Positions 8,286 through 15,782 of a stretch of DNA of 45,934 nucleotides are shown piece after piece (positions within the stretch are counted from its first letter, which is position 1; each line of letters begins with the position of its first letter). Both the position numbers and the translations under genes were made by a program. The notes under the pieces were generated by a model that was not told where the DNA came from, did no database searches, and saw only the letters and a program-made list of their open reading frames with translations. Source of the stretch: an uncultured Clostridia bacterium (GTDB lineage: Bacteria > Bacillota > Clostridia > UBA1381); the NCBI GenBank assembly GCA_944393255.1, contig CALXZP010000027.1, forward strand, positions 1 through 45,934, written 5' to 3'.

Positions 8286-9653
8286 TTATTCAAATGTTAT
8301 AACAGCCTTAGCTGCCTTTGCGGTATCGTTCATATTATTAACGATCAGTCCGTATACTACATCGGCGCCGCCGCTTATAACCGTTGTGTCTACGTTCTCT
8401 ACCTGCTCATCTTCACCTAAACTAATTGTAACGGTTTTAGCCTTTGCAGCCTCCAACTCGCTGGACTTAAAATCAGCTGTGAATGCTGTTGCTACAGAAC
8501 CATCTGTGCCTTCGAATTTGCCCATATTCGTCATTTCAAGTGTTTTTGCCGGCTCAGGCTCTGATACGTCTCTTAGTGCCATTGCGATGAAGTTACAGTA
8601 ATAAGTCTTACTATTTGCCTTAAAGTTAACTTTATATATTCCTGCTTCCAACTCTACATTGTTAGCTGATGTATGATAGTAAACAGGATCTGAACCATTC
8701 GATGCAACTTTTCCAGCAGAATTATCAGTTACGCTGATTGTTTTATTAGCTTCTATATTTGAAATTGATGTAAATTCCAAATCTGTAAAACTATCGCCTT
8801 TATTATTTTGGCTTAAAATATCTACTGCATACATACCTGACTTATTAATCTTAATGTATACATGATCACCATCTGTTCCTGTTGTATAATTAAGATACTG
8901 CGTACCAGCATTACCTAAGGTTTCACCGAATACATTCTTTACTATTTGCGGACATGCTTCTTCCAATTCGTAATTCCCAGTAAAATCATTGATATTTTTT
9001 GACCGATTCGGTCTGATTATTTCGCTGGCTGTAATTACATCATTCTCTGTCTTAAGTTCACTTGCTACAATAGTAATTGAATAAAGATCCGGAAGCCATC
9101 CGCCTTCTCTGTCAAAGCATATATTTCCTGAATAGTCTTCAGGTAAAATCAATGTAACAGGGTATACTCCACCATTACTGCCTAATGATATATAGTTTCC
9201 TATTACAGTGACTTCATTGGCTTCTTCGTTCAACGTAACCGTTCCCATTGTTCCCGACTTATTAGCCATGTAGTACATAGTATATGCGCCGGCTTTCAGA
9301 TCAACTGCTATGTTTACTGAATTATACGCCATTGTTTCATTTCTAGTATTAGTTCCTATGTAGTTAAAATAGGATGAAGTATATTTAGCATCAACGTCCC
9401 CATCGCTATCGTTGTCAAACAGATTTTTAAGGTCGTCTGATACACTATCATCCAATGTTACTGTCGCAGCATCCGTCTCTTTACCATGAAAATCACCTGT
9501 AGTAGTGATCTTCTTTGTATTGTCTGTATCCACATTTCCGGCATACACAACGGGCAATTCATCATAAGCGCTTGCCGTTAACGCCAGACCTGTGAATGCC
9601 GATGCGGAGACCGCTACAGCCGAAAGGACTGACAAAAGCTTTTTAGTTTTCAT
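8286..9653 (-). CDS. Secreted beta-sandwich protein of unknown family
   Basis: A 455-residue exported protein. The ATG at 9653 follows AGGAGGG at 9 bases; the frame is open 23 codons further, but that stretch reads through the ribosome site. The signal peptide ends at TASA (about residue 29). Two beta-rich halves follow. The first (30-190) closes with a WLPDLYSIT segment, and the second (200-360) contains NVFGETLGNAG and a final strand ending in FIAMAL. The VFGETL motif and the W-PD strand recur in the N-terminal module of the GH3 enzyme, suggesting a carbohydrate-binding fold. A tail of ~90 residues follows. No catalytic signature is seen. Codon use is clearly AT-richer than the neighbouring pectin genes, which suggests separate origin. 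Confidence 0.8.
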   Translation of the reverse strand: MKTKKLLSVLSAVAVSASAFTGLALTASAYDELPVVYAGNVDTDNTKKITTTGDFHGKETDAATVTLDDSVSDDLKNLFDNDSDGDVDAKYTSSYFNYIGTNTRNETMAYNSVNIAVDLKAGAYTMYYMANKSGTMGTVTLNEEANEVTVIGNYISLGSNGGVYPVTLILPEDYSGNICFDREGGWLPDLYSITIVASELKTENDVITASEIIRPNRSKNINDFTGNYELEEACPQIVKNVFGETLGNAGTQYLNYTTGTDGDHVYIKINKSGMYAVDILSQNNKGDSFTDLEFTSISNIEANKTISVTDNSAGKVASNGSDPVYYHTSANNVELEAGIYKVNFKANSKTYYCNFIAMALRDVSEPEPAKTLEMTNMGKFEGTDGSVATAFTADFKSSELEAAKAKTVTISLGEDEQVENVDTTVISGGADVVYGLIVNNMNDTAKAAKAVITFE

Positions 9654-9692
9654 TTTAGAAAACCCTCCTTTTTTAAAAATATTTCTGTATAT

Positions 9693-9721
9693 ATTGTAAC
9701 GTTTTTTTGGCGTTTTGTCCA
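9693..9721 (-). promoter_or_regulatory. Sigma-A promoter of the 455-residue secreted protein gene
   Basis: TGGACA (9716-9721) and TACAAT (9693-9698) on the minus strand, exactly 17 bases apart, each 5 of 6 to consensus. About 40 bases separate the -10 box from the ATG at 9653. Confidence 0.7.
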
Positions 9722-9805
9722 TATTTTTTCACGGACAGCACAAAAAAAAAGTAGTAGTGAACAAAAACTTTATAAATTTTTGCCTGTCCCCCGCCCATGC
9801 CTTGT

Positions 9806-9948
9806 CTGTAGAATGGATCAATCCCTCCCGCTGCCGCCAAATCACGGAAATGCCGCAAATCACGGAAAATTTGCCGTACCGGCACGGAACGCATGAATGC
9901 GTTCCCTACATGGGATTTGCCGTCCATATTCACCCGTACCCCCTACCC
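9806..9948. repeat. Interspersed ~126 bp repeat, copy A (diverged left part)
   Basis: First of three head-to-tail copies between 9806 and 10162. It holds the near-palindrome GGAACGCATGAATGCGTTCC and the CCGTACCGGCACGG block shared by all full copies. Its left half contains an extra imperfect duplication (AAATCACGGAAATGCCGC-like). No gene is seen in the copy. Confidence 0.8.
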
Positions 9949-10074
9949 CTGTAGGGGAGGGATTTATCCCTCCCGCTGCCGCAAGATCCCGAACATCTGC
10001 CGTACCGGCACGGAACGCATTAATGCGTTCCCTACATGCGATTTGCCGCTCATATTCACCCATACCCCTTACCC
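9949..10074. repeat. Interspersed repeat, copy B
   Basis: A complete unit of 126 bp. It opens with a self-complementary CCCCTGTAGGGG and a GGGAGGGATTTATCCCTCCC hairpin, and continues to the perfect palindrome GGAACGCATTAATGCGTTCC. The whole unit could fold into several stem-loops on either strand. Short frames through it have no ribosome sites. Confidence 0.85.
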
Positions 10075-10162
10075 CTGTAGGGGAGGGATTTATCCCTCCC
10101 GCTGCTGCAAGATCCCGAATATCTGCCGTACCGGTGCGGAACGCATTAATGCGTTCCCTACA
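10075..10162. repeat. Interspersed repeat, copy C (right-truncated)
   Basis: Matches copy B from the CTGTAGGGG start through the GGAACGCATTAATGCGTTCC palindrome, then stops. The last bases form the T-run of the XRE-gene terminator on the minus strand. Confidence 0.85.
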
Positions 10163-10196
10163 AAAAAGAGGAGGGATCTCCGCCTAAATTCCCTCC
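10162..10196 (-). terminator. Terminator of the XRE regulator gene
   Basis: Stem of 7 bp (10170-10176 with 10190-10196) directly followed on the minus strand by TCTTTTTT. It lies 17 bases past the stop codon at 10213. Confidence 0.75.
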
Positions 10197-10212
10197 CCCC
10201 TATTTTGTTTTT

Positions 10213-10497
10213 TTATTGCAATATGATCTGCATTTCCTTTCCGAGAGAATGAGCAACCTTAACAAGAAAATCAAGCGACGGATTGTATGTGCCGCTTTCC
10301 AAACGGGAAATGTTTGATTTTTGAGTACCCACGCGAGCTGCCAGTTCTTCCTGTGTCAAACCTTCTTCCGTTCTTGCGTTTATGATTTGAGAAATAATAT
10401 CATAACGAGGTTTCAGCTTTTTGTATTCTTCCATAAATTCATCATCTTTCATCAGCAGCTCCTTAACCTCGGAAAATTTAACTCCTGCTTTACTCAT
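10213..10497 (-). CDS. XRE-family regulator, HigA-like solitary antitoxin type
   Basis: A 94-residue protein with a Lys/Glu-rich N-terminal helix pair (KELLMKDDEFMEEYKKL) followed by a canonical Cro/C1-type HTH: GLTQEELAARVGTQKSNISRLESG, then NPSLDFLVKVAHSLGK. This layout is typical of HigA antitoxins that follow a HigB RelE-type toxin. No toxin frame lies upstream or downstream, so it is an orphan antitoxin or a plain repressor. The start ATG at 10497 lies 7 bases behind AAGG; an adjacent ATG at 10500 is 4 bases away. A perfect 20 bp palindrome overlies its own promoter, which argues for autorepression. Confidence 0.85.
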   Translation of the reverse strand: MSKAGVKFSEVKELLMKDDEFMEEYKKLKPRYDIISQIINARTEEGLTQEELAARVGTQKSNISRLESGTYNPSLDFLVKVAHSLGKEMQIILQ

Positions 10498-10529
10498 CAT
10501 CACACCTTCTTTCATAATCTTCTTTATGC

Positions 10530-10558
10530 ATGTTATCATATATGATAACAAAAGTCAA
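10530..10558 (-). promoter_or_regulatory. Promoter of the XRE gene with embedded palindromic operator
   Basis: On the minus strand TTGACT (10553-10558) and TAACAT (10530-10535) are 17 bases apart. The spacer and the -10 box are covered by a perfect 20 bp palindrome, TGTTATCATATATGATAACA, at 10531-10550. A repressor bound there would block RNA polymerase. The HTH protein encoded 33 bases downstream is the obvious candidate. Confidence 0.75.
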
Positions 10559-10590
10559 GATGTTTTGAAAAAAAGTTAGCAATAGTGTTT

Positions 10591-10732
10591 TGTAGGGAAT
10601 GGATTTATCCATTCCGCTGCTGCAAGATCCCGAACATCTGCCGTACCGGCGCGGAACGCATTAATGCGTTCCCTGCATGGGATTTGCCGCCCATATGCAC
10701 CCGTACCCCTTACCCCTGTAGGGGAGGGATTG
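10591..10732. repeat. Interspersed repeat, copy D
   Basis: Nearly complete copy between the XRE and Fic genes. The first stem differs (GGGAATGGATTTATCCATTCC instead of GGGAGGG...CCCTCCC), but both arms changed together, so pairing is kept. It then carries the CCGTACCGGCGCGG block and the GGAACGCATTAATGCGTTCC palindrome, and ends with the start of a further unit (CCCCTGTAGGGGAGGGATT). Confidence 0.85.
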
Positions 10733-10746
10733 CCGTTATTTTTGCG

Positions 10747-11643
10747 TTACTCGATATATGGTACTTTAAAATAGTCCAAATACATTTTGAATTTATCCTG
10801 TGCCGAAAGGCAGGTATCAATCAAATAGCCTTTTTCATTATTCCACTCAGACAGCCCTCTGTAATAGAACATTTTCAGGTCATCATCAATGATGAACGGC
10901 ACAATGTTATTTTTCAAACATTCTTTAAACATTATCAGTCTGCCTACCCGCCCATTGCCGTCTTGAAAAGGATGCAATGTTTCAAACTGATAATGAAAAT
11001 CTATTATTTCTTCCAAAGTATGCCCGCTCTTTTGATTATACGATTTCAATAATTCTTTAATTTTCTGTTCCACGGTTTCAGGACTTGCGGTTTCTTGTCC
11101 TCCCGCTTCATTAGGGAGTTTTTTATATTCACCAACATTAAACCGATCTTTTCTTGAATCTGTTGTGCCGGATTTTAACGCGAAATGCAATTCTTTGATA
11201 AATTTTTCTGTGAGCTTATATTTCGCATTGTCAATTGTCATATCAATACACTTAAAATGATTTGCAGTTTCAATAATGTCATCAACATTAAGCGCATCAT
11301 TTTCTGTTCCGATAGTATTGGTTTCAAAAATATATCTTGTCTGGTCGCGGCTTAATTTACTGCCCTCGATATGATTTGAATTGTAGGTAAGTTCTATTTG
11401 TATTTTGTGATAAATGCCTCCTTTAATCTGACTTGACTTTTCCGCTCTCAGCCTTTCAAGTAGGTTCTTAGGTTTATCGCTTTTTTTATTTTTTCTTTCG
11501 GGTTTTTCTGCATTTTCGGGAATGTTCCAAGTTTTGCCCGTCATAAATGCGCCCGGTATTTTGTTTTCGGCACAGTATTTTCTAACGCTGCGTTCTGATA
11601 TGCCCCATTTTTTCGCCATTTGTGCGACGGATAAATAATTCAT
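10747..11643 (-). CDS. Fic-family AMPylase with N-terminal HTH and built-in inhibitory motif
   Basis: A 298-residue protein. Residues 1-45 form a MerR/excisionase-like HTH (SVAQMAKKWGISERSVRKYC). Residues ~75-290 are the Fic fold with the full active-site motif HPFQDGNGRVGR at 224-235 (His224 catalytic). Ahead of it, SNHIEG at 89-94 fits the (S/T)xxxE(G/N) inhibitory helix of class II Fic proteins, in which the Glu keeps ATP in an unproductive position. So the enzyme probably transfers AMP to a protein and restrains itself. The target is unknown. No separate FicA-type antitoxin is present, as expected for this class. It has its own promoter. The ribosome site GGAGTG lies 5 bases before the ATG. 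Codon use is AT-rich like the neighbouring accessory genes. Confidence 0.9.
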   Translation of the reverse strand: MNYLSVAQMAKKWGISERSVRKYCAENKIPGAFMTGKTWNIPENAEKPERKNKKSDKPKNLLERLRAEKSSQIKGGIYHKIQIELTYNSNHIEGSKLSRDQTRYIFETNTIGTENDALNVDDIIETANHFKCIDMTIDNAKYKLTEKFIKELHFALKSGTTDSRKDRFNVGEYKKLPNEAGGQETASPETVEQKIKELLKSYNQKSGHTLEEIIDFHYQFETLHPFQDGNGRVGRLIMFKECLKNNIVPFIIDDDLKMFYYRGLSEWNNEKGYLIDTCLSAQDKFKMYLDYFKVPYIE

Positions 11644-11680
11644 ACAATCACTCCGCTTTTAATAATTAATTATATTATAT

Positions 11681-11709
11681 ATTATACCACATTACAGGAA
11701 CGAAATCAA
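11681..11709 (-). promoter_or_regulatory. Sigma-A promoter of the Fic gene
   Basis: TTGATT (11704-11709) and TATAAT (11681-11686) on the minus strand with 17-base spacing. The leader to the ATG at 11643 is about 32 bases and very AT-rich. Confidence 0.8.
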
Positions 11710-11820
11710 CATAAATCAAAACATTATCAATATAATTATGCCGATAACGGCACAAACAGTGGATTTATACCGCTATCGGCAATCAAAAAATTTCAAATTC
11801 AAACAATATGATTACATTAT

Positions 11821-11862
11821 TCCCCCCTACCCCTGTAGGGGAGGGATCAATCCCTTCCGCGT
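11821..11862. repeat. Interspersed repeat, partial copy E
   Basis: Only the opening of the unit is present: the CCCCTGTAGGGGAGGGAT stem followed by ATCCCTTCCGC. It diverges after about 40 bases. The rest of 11710-11910 shows no gene or recognisable element. Confidence 0.65.
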
Positions 11863-11907
11863 GTTTCCGATACCGCCCGTGCCGCCCGGCGAAACGCGCG
11901 GGGCAAA

Positions 11908-11967
11908 GAAAAAAAGACAGTCCCCCGCCTCAGCCCGGGTGTTCCCGGCGGGGTCTGTCCTTTTTTT
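11908..11967. terminator. Bidirectional terminator behind the GH105 gene
   Basis: A long GC-rich hairpin: GACAG with CTGTC as outer stem, CCCCGCC with GGCGGGG inside, and CCCGGG in the loop. It is flanked by A8 on one side and T7 on the other. It ends the GH105 transcript on the minus strand and would also stop plus-strand reading. Confidence 0.85.
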
Positions 11968-12008
11968 ATTACTTAGGGAGAGAGATCCTTACTGCGGTTT
12001 ATACACGC

Positions 12009-13106
12009 TTATGCGATGTAATTTGCAGCCATTATTAAAAACGGGCCTACGCCTTTGAAATCGTTGTTTCTTATCGGCTCGCTGAAGTAATAATCCAGCG
12101 TTCCGTTTCGGCGCAGATCACCGGCAGGCCCGAGCCCTGCCACGGAGCAGCCCATGGTGATATCCACCCTGTTCTCCGTCTCTTTAATGAAAACGTTCAA
12201 TATCCCGTCAATTGCTTTTTCAAGATACGGCTTGTACCCGCTCTCGTCAAGGTAACCTTTGCGGATACCCTTTTCAAGCGCGTATGCGAACATACACGTA
12301 CAGGTCGATTCGCGGTAGTTGTCGCTGCGGCGGTTATCAAGCACCTGATACCAAACGCCCGCCTCGTCCTGATACTTTACAACGTTGCCCATAGCCTTAT
12401 TGAAAAGCTCGATAAGCTTTTCATAGCCCGGGTGCGTTTTCGGCAGGAAATCGAGAATATCGGCTACCGCCATGCAGAACCAGCCCACAGAACGTCCCCA
12501 GACGTTCAGCGAACGGCCCGTTGCCTTATCTGCCCAGAAAACCTCCTTCGACTCGTCGCAGGCATGCGCATACAGACCGCAGCGCGGCTCATATGTCATA
12601 CGCTCGGCGTTTACCACCTGCATAACAACGTCGTCGAACTTTTCGGGGTGATCCATTTCCAGAGCGTACTGGGCGCTGAACGGCTCGCCCATGAACAGAC
12701 CGTCGAGCCATACCTGGTTCGGATATATCTGCTTATGCCAGAACGTTCCCGAAGGCGTTCTCGGCTGTATCTCAAACTGGCTCGCCAGCAGCTCTATCGC
12801 TTTTTTATACTTTTCCTCCCCGGTCTCGTGCCAGAGATAGAACAAGTTTTTACCGTTATTGAGATGGTCGATATTGCGCACCTGCGGATCGTACGTGTTT
12901 ATCGTACCCTCCTCGGTAACGAAATAGTCCATGCCGGCTTTTATGTAATCAAAATATTTCCTATCGCCGGTCTCGCCGTACACGGCCTCGAAGCCGCGCA
13001 GGCACAGCCCCGCGTCGTACTGCCATTTACGGCTCAGTATCTCACCGAAATCAGCCATTATCGTATCGCACAGCTTTACTGCCAAAGGCATCAATTTCTT
13101 TTCCAT
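12009..13106 (-). CDS. GH105 unsaturated rhamnogalacturonyl/galacturonyl hydrolase (YteR/YesR type)
   Basis: A 365-residue (alpha/alpha)6-barrel enzyme without signal peptide. GH105 enzymes remove the 4,5-unsaturated sugar left at the non-reducing end by pectin lyases. Diagnostic segments are KWQYDAGLCLRG (28-38), TFWHKQIYPNQVWLDGLFMG (121-140) with the likely catalytic Asp135 and His124 in the substrate groove, and NVWGRSVGWF. The ATG at 13106 has GGAG 9 bases upstream; an ATG at 13175 would place the extended -10 promoter at the start codon and is rejected. It is a single-gene unit, divergent from the LUD-DUF624-esterase operon. It shares an operator-like dyad with the large pectin operon. 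Cytosolic location fits breakdown of imported unsaturated oligogalacturonides or rhamnogalacturonides. Confidence 0.92.
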   Translation of the reverse strand: MEKKLMPLAVKLCDTIMADFGEILSRKWQYDAGLCLRGFEAVYGETGDRKYFDYIKAGMDYFVTEEGTINTYDPQVRNIDHLNNGKNLFYLWHETGEEKYKKAIELLASQFEIQPRTPSGTFWHKQIYPNQVWLDGLFMGEPFSAQYALEMDHPEKFDDVVMQVVNAERMTYEPRCGLYAHACDESKEVFWADKATGRSLNVWGRSVGWFCMAVADILDFLPKTHPGYEKLIELFNKAMGNVVKYQDEAGVWYQVLDNRRSDNYRESTCTCMFAYALEKGIRKGYLDESGYKPYLEKAIDGILNVFIKETENRVDITMGCSVAGLGPAGDLRRNGTLDYYFSEPIRNNDFKGVGPFLIMAANYIA

Positions 13107-13181
13107 AGCTCCCGCTCCTTTGCTGTTTCCCGCCGCGGACGCAAAGCTCCGAACGGCGTCACGTTCAAATTTCATGAATAT

Positions 13182-13210
13182 ATTATACCAGATATCCCGC
13201 CATTTGGATA
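13182..13210 (-). promoter_or_regulatory. Promoter of the GH105 gene
   Basis: Extended -10 TGGTATAAT (13182-13190, minus strand) with a poor -35 (TATCCA at 13205-13210). The weak -35 fits activator dependence. The dyad at 13226-13248 is centred about 62 bases upstream of the predicted start point. Confidence 0.7.
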
Positions 13211-13225
13211 TACTCTTTTTTGTTC

Positions 13226-13248
13226 TTGAACACTGTTTTTTTGTCCAA
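13226..13248. promoter_or_regulatory. Dyad operator between GH105 and LUD-operon promoters
   Basis: Inverted half-sites TTGAACA (13226-13232) and TGTCCAA (13242-13248) separated by 9 bases. The same dyad with the same spacing stands at 38458-38480. Here it lies midway between two divergent promoters, about 61 bases from each predicted start, a classical activator position. Identity extends beyond the half-sites (29 of 37 bases around it). Confidence 0.7.
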
Positions 13249-13262
13249 TTCTCACATACAGC

Positions 13263-13291
13263 TTGTAAATCCGGCGCGTTTCATTTATAAT
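13263..13291 (+). promoter_or_regulatory. Promoter of the LUD-DUF624-esterase operon
   Basis: TTGTAA (13263-13268) and TATAAT (13286-13291) with a 17-base spacer. The leader to the ATG at 13433 is about 135 bases; no riboswitch fold was recognised in it. Confidence 0.7.
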
Positions 13292-13432
13292 TCTATACAA
13301 GGGAACAGAATATCTAATGTAAAAACACATTCGATACGACACATATCCGATCAAAAAAAATCACACAAAAACGGGCATAGGCGGACGCTCGTACCGCCGC
13401 CCGCATACACTGATATGAAAGGGGTCTTACAT

Positions 13433-14077
13433 ATGGATCAGGTTCAAAAATGGGCGTACAGGCTCAAGGCTAAGGAAATGGTGGACATACTCAATTCCAA
13501 GAATTTTGACGCGGTATACGCCGAGGACGCCGAGGAGGCAAGAAAGATATTCCTCGATATCGTGCCGGAGGGCGCGAGCGTTGCCGTAGGCGGTTCCGTA
13601 ACGCTTAAGCAGACGGGCATCATTGACGAGATAACGAGCGGACGCTATGATTTTTACGACCGCTTCAACTGTGAAAGCGTTGCCGCCATGCATGACGTTT
13701 ACCGCGAAAGCTACAAGGCGGACTTTATGGTGTCAAGCTCCAACGCCGTTACGCGCGAGGGGCAGCTCGTTAACATCGACTGCGTAGGCAACCGCGCGAG
13801 CCAGATAGCCTTCGGACCGAAAAGGGTGGTCATAATCGCGGGAGTTAACAAAATAGTTGATACGATGGAGGACGGCATAAAGCGCGCAAGGGCGATAGCG
13901 CCGCTCAACTCAAAGCGCATAAGGCACAAAACTCCGTGCGCAACGGAGGACTGCTGCACCTGCTCCAACTGCGAGGGTCAGCCGAGAATGTGCAACTTCA
14001 TCGGCATAGTGGACGGCTGCTTCCATTTCCCGAAGCGCATAACCGTTATAATGGTGGCAGAGGAGCTGGGATACTGA
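13433..14077 (+). CDS. LUD-domain protein (LutC/YkgG-like)
   Basis: A 214-residue cytosolic protein filled by one LUD domain, the fold of the lactate-utilisation proteins. Features seen are VAVGGSVTLKQTG (50-62), SSSNAVTREGQLVNID (101-116) and GPKRVVIIAGVNKIV. It also has a Cys cluster near the C-terminus (Cys169, 174, 175, 177, 180, 187) that could bind metal or an iron-sulfur cluster. The ATG at 13433 follows AAAGGGG at 7-8 bases. It is the first gene of an operon with a DUF624 membrane protein and an SGNH esterase, an unexpected setting. LutA and LutB partners are absent, so a role in lactate oxidation is unlikely. A sugar-acid related role is possible but unproven. Confidence 0.85.
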   Translation: MDQVQKWAYRLKAKEMVDILNSKNFDAVYAEDAEEARKIFLDIVPEGASVAVGGSVTLKQTGIIDEITSGRYDFYDRFNCESVAAMHDVYRESYKADFMVSSSNAVTREGQLVNIDCVGNRASQIAFGPKRVVIIAGVNKIVDTMEDGIKRARAIAPLNSKRIRHKTPCATEDCCTCSNCEGQPRMCNFIGIVDGCFHFPKRITVIMVAEELGY

Positions 14078-14078
14078 T

Positions 14079-14987
14079 ATGGGTATTTTCGGCTCAAACT
14101 ATTCCACACCCGGGCCGGGCGTTTCCAAAAACGAACGGAAGCGAAAGGGTCTGGCACGGTTTTACCAGGTGTTTTTCAGAAAGTTCTGGAGCCTTATAAA
14201 GCTCAATCTGCTGTACGCAGTAACGCTGCTGCCGACCTTTGCGGTGGTATTCCTGCTTTCGGGGCTGATCTCGAACAGGTTCGGCTACAGCGGCGCGGTA
14301 ACAGACGCATTGCAGGCGTCGGGCGGGAATTTTACTGCCGTTGACGCGGCGAACGTTTCCGTTGCGATGGATCTCATGATACGCTTTGCGGTGTCGGTAT
14401 TCTTCACGGTCTTTTGGGGCGGCGGTCCGGCAACGGCGGGCTTCGTTTACATACTGCGCAGCTTCCTCTGGGAAGATCCGGTGTTCCTTGTAAGCGACTA
14501 TTTCAAGCGCATCAGGATGAACCTTAAACAGTCGATTGCGGTATGGATAATAGACATCCTCGTATTTATAGCTCTGTGCCTCGCATATTTCGTTTACAAC
14601 TCTATGCCGAGCATACTGTATTTCCTTAAATACGTGATACTTGTGATAGCGTTTTTCTATACCATGCTGCATTTGTATATACACCACCTGATGGTAACGT
14701 ATGAGCTCTCGGTGCCGAAGCTGTACCGTAATTCCGCGCTGTTCGCGCTCAGCTCGCTGCCGTTTTCGATACTTACGATACTTGCAATGACGTTCGTTAT
14801 ACTCATATTCCCCGCCATTGCATTTACGGCGCTGAACGAGACCATCGCCGCAGTTTTCATGGCGCTTGTGATAGCGTTCATATTGCTGCTGATGTTCAGC
14901 TTCTGCGGACTGTATATAGAATGCAACGCGACTACGCAGATAAAAAAATATATCAAGGAGGATATAAGCGTTGAACGAGGCGAATAA
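14079..14987 (+). CDS. DUF624 family membrane protein (YesL-like)
   Basis: A 302-residue integral membrane protein. After a basic N-terminus it shows the DUF624 opening FYQVFFRKFWSLIKLNLLY and about six hydrophobic segments (approx. 40-65, 95-125, 150-172, 180-210, 218-250, 258-285). YesL relatives commonly lie in clusters for rhamnogalacturonan or other plant-polysaccharide use next to LplB/LplC-type transporters, but their function is not established. The start ATG lies one base after the LUD stop codon, with a weak ribosome site (GGAG 13 bases upstream), so translation is probably coupled. Its end overlaps the esterase start by 17 bases. Confidence 0.85.
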   Translation: MGIFGSNYSTPGPGVSKNERKRKGLARFYQVFFRKFWSLIKLNLLYAVTLLPTFAVVFLLSGLISNRFGYSGAVTDALQASGGNFTAVDAANVSVAMDLMIRFAVSVFFTVFWGGGPATAGFVYILRSFLWEDPVFLVSDYFKRIRMNLKQSIAVWIIDILVFIALCLAYFVYNSMPSILYFLKYVILVIAFFYTMLHLYIHHLMVTYELSVPKLYRNSALFALSSLPFSILTILAMTFVILIFPAIAFTALNETIAAVFMALVIAFILLLMFSFCGLYIECNATTQIKKYIKEDISVERGE

Positions 14988-15762
14988 CTTTTCGGCACTG
15001 GAATTTTCCGAGCCGCTCACGGAGGACGTGACAAAGCTCAAGCTTGCCGAGGATAAGATACATATATTCATCGCCGGAGATTCCACCGCGTGCAATTACC
15101 CGCACACGGGCGAGCCCAACCGCTATCCCAGAACGGGCTGGGGACAGGTTTTCGGCAGATTTTTCAGCGATAAGGTACAGGTCGTTAACTGTGCGATAAG
15201 CGGAAGAAGCTCTCTGAGCTTCAAGCGCGAGGTGAACTATCCGTTCATCTGCGAAAACCTGCGAAAGGGCGACTGTCTTTTTATACAGTTCGCGCACAAT
15301 GATTCCAAGCGCGAGGATCGCTCGCGGTTCACATCGCCGGACGACGGAACGTATCAAAGCAGTATATCGGAATATATAGCTGCCGCGAAAAGCGCGGGAG
15401 CGGAGCCTCTGCTCTGCACCTCTATAACGCGCAACATGCCCTCGGACTCTTCTTTGGAGCCTTACGGCGAAGCGCTAAAGGCTCTGGCGAAAGAGCATTC
15501 TCTTGCGCTGCTCGACCTTTACGGGCGCACGCATTCATTGCTCGCCGAAGCGGGGGCTGAGGAATACGGCAGGAATTATATGAATATCGCGCCGCACGAC
15601 AGCCGGTTCACGGCATTTGCGGAGTTCAGCCGTTCGGAGTATTACGAAAACGGCTGTGAGGACAACACGCATCTTAATATAATAGGCGCGCGCAATGTTG
15701 CCGCGCTCGCGGCGGACGAGCTGAAACGGCTCTCCCACCCCCTCGCGGCATATCTGATTTAG
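14971..15762 (+). CDS. SGNH/GDSL hydrolase, rhamnogalacturonan acetylesterase-like (YesT/RhgT type)
   Basis: A 263-residue leaderless esterase. All SGNH blocks are visible: GDST at 36-39 (nucleophile Ser38), Gly78 in AISGRSS, Asn110 in QFAHND, and DNTHLN at 231-236 (Asp231, His234). The sequence matches the rhamnogalacturonan acetylesterase group, which removes acetyl groups from pectin backbone oligomers. Its start is a TTG at 14971 with AAGGAGG 9 bases upstream; no ATG fits as well. It overlaps the DUF624 gene by 17 bases. As it lacks a signal peptide it should act on imported oligosaccharides, together with the divergent GH105. It is the last gene of the operon, followed by a strong terminator. 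Confidence 0.88.
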   Translation: MNEANNFSALEFSEPLTEDVTKLKLAEDKIHIFIAGDSTACNYPHTGEPNRYPRTGWGQVFGRFFSDKVQVVNCAISGRSSLSFKREVNYPFICENLRKGDCLFIQFAHNDSKREDRSRFTSPDDGTYQSSISEYIAAAKSAGAEPLLCTSITRNMPSDSSLEPYGEALKALAKEHSLALLDLYGRTHSLLAEAGAEEYGRNYMNIAPHDSRFTAFAEFSRSEYYENGCEDNTHLNIIGARNVAALAADELKRLSHPLAAYLI

Positions 15763-15782
15763 GTTTCCTCTCTCTCTTTAAT

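Noticed and set aside
9806..10162. CRISPR array
   Set aside because: The repeated blocks are ~126 bp, imperfect and directly adjoining, with no unique spacers of constant size and no cas genes nearby.
10213..11643. XRE and Fic genes as one toxin-antitoxin operon
   Set aside because: Each has its own promoter, a repeat copy separates them, and the Fic protein already carries its inhibitory motif. They may still be functionally linked, but nothing shows it.
13300..13430. Riboswitch in the LUD operon leader
   Set aside because: No conserved aptamer motif or terminator/antiterminator pair could be recognised in the ~135-base leader.
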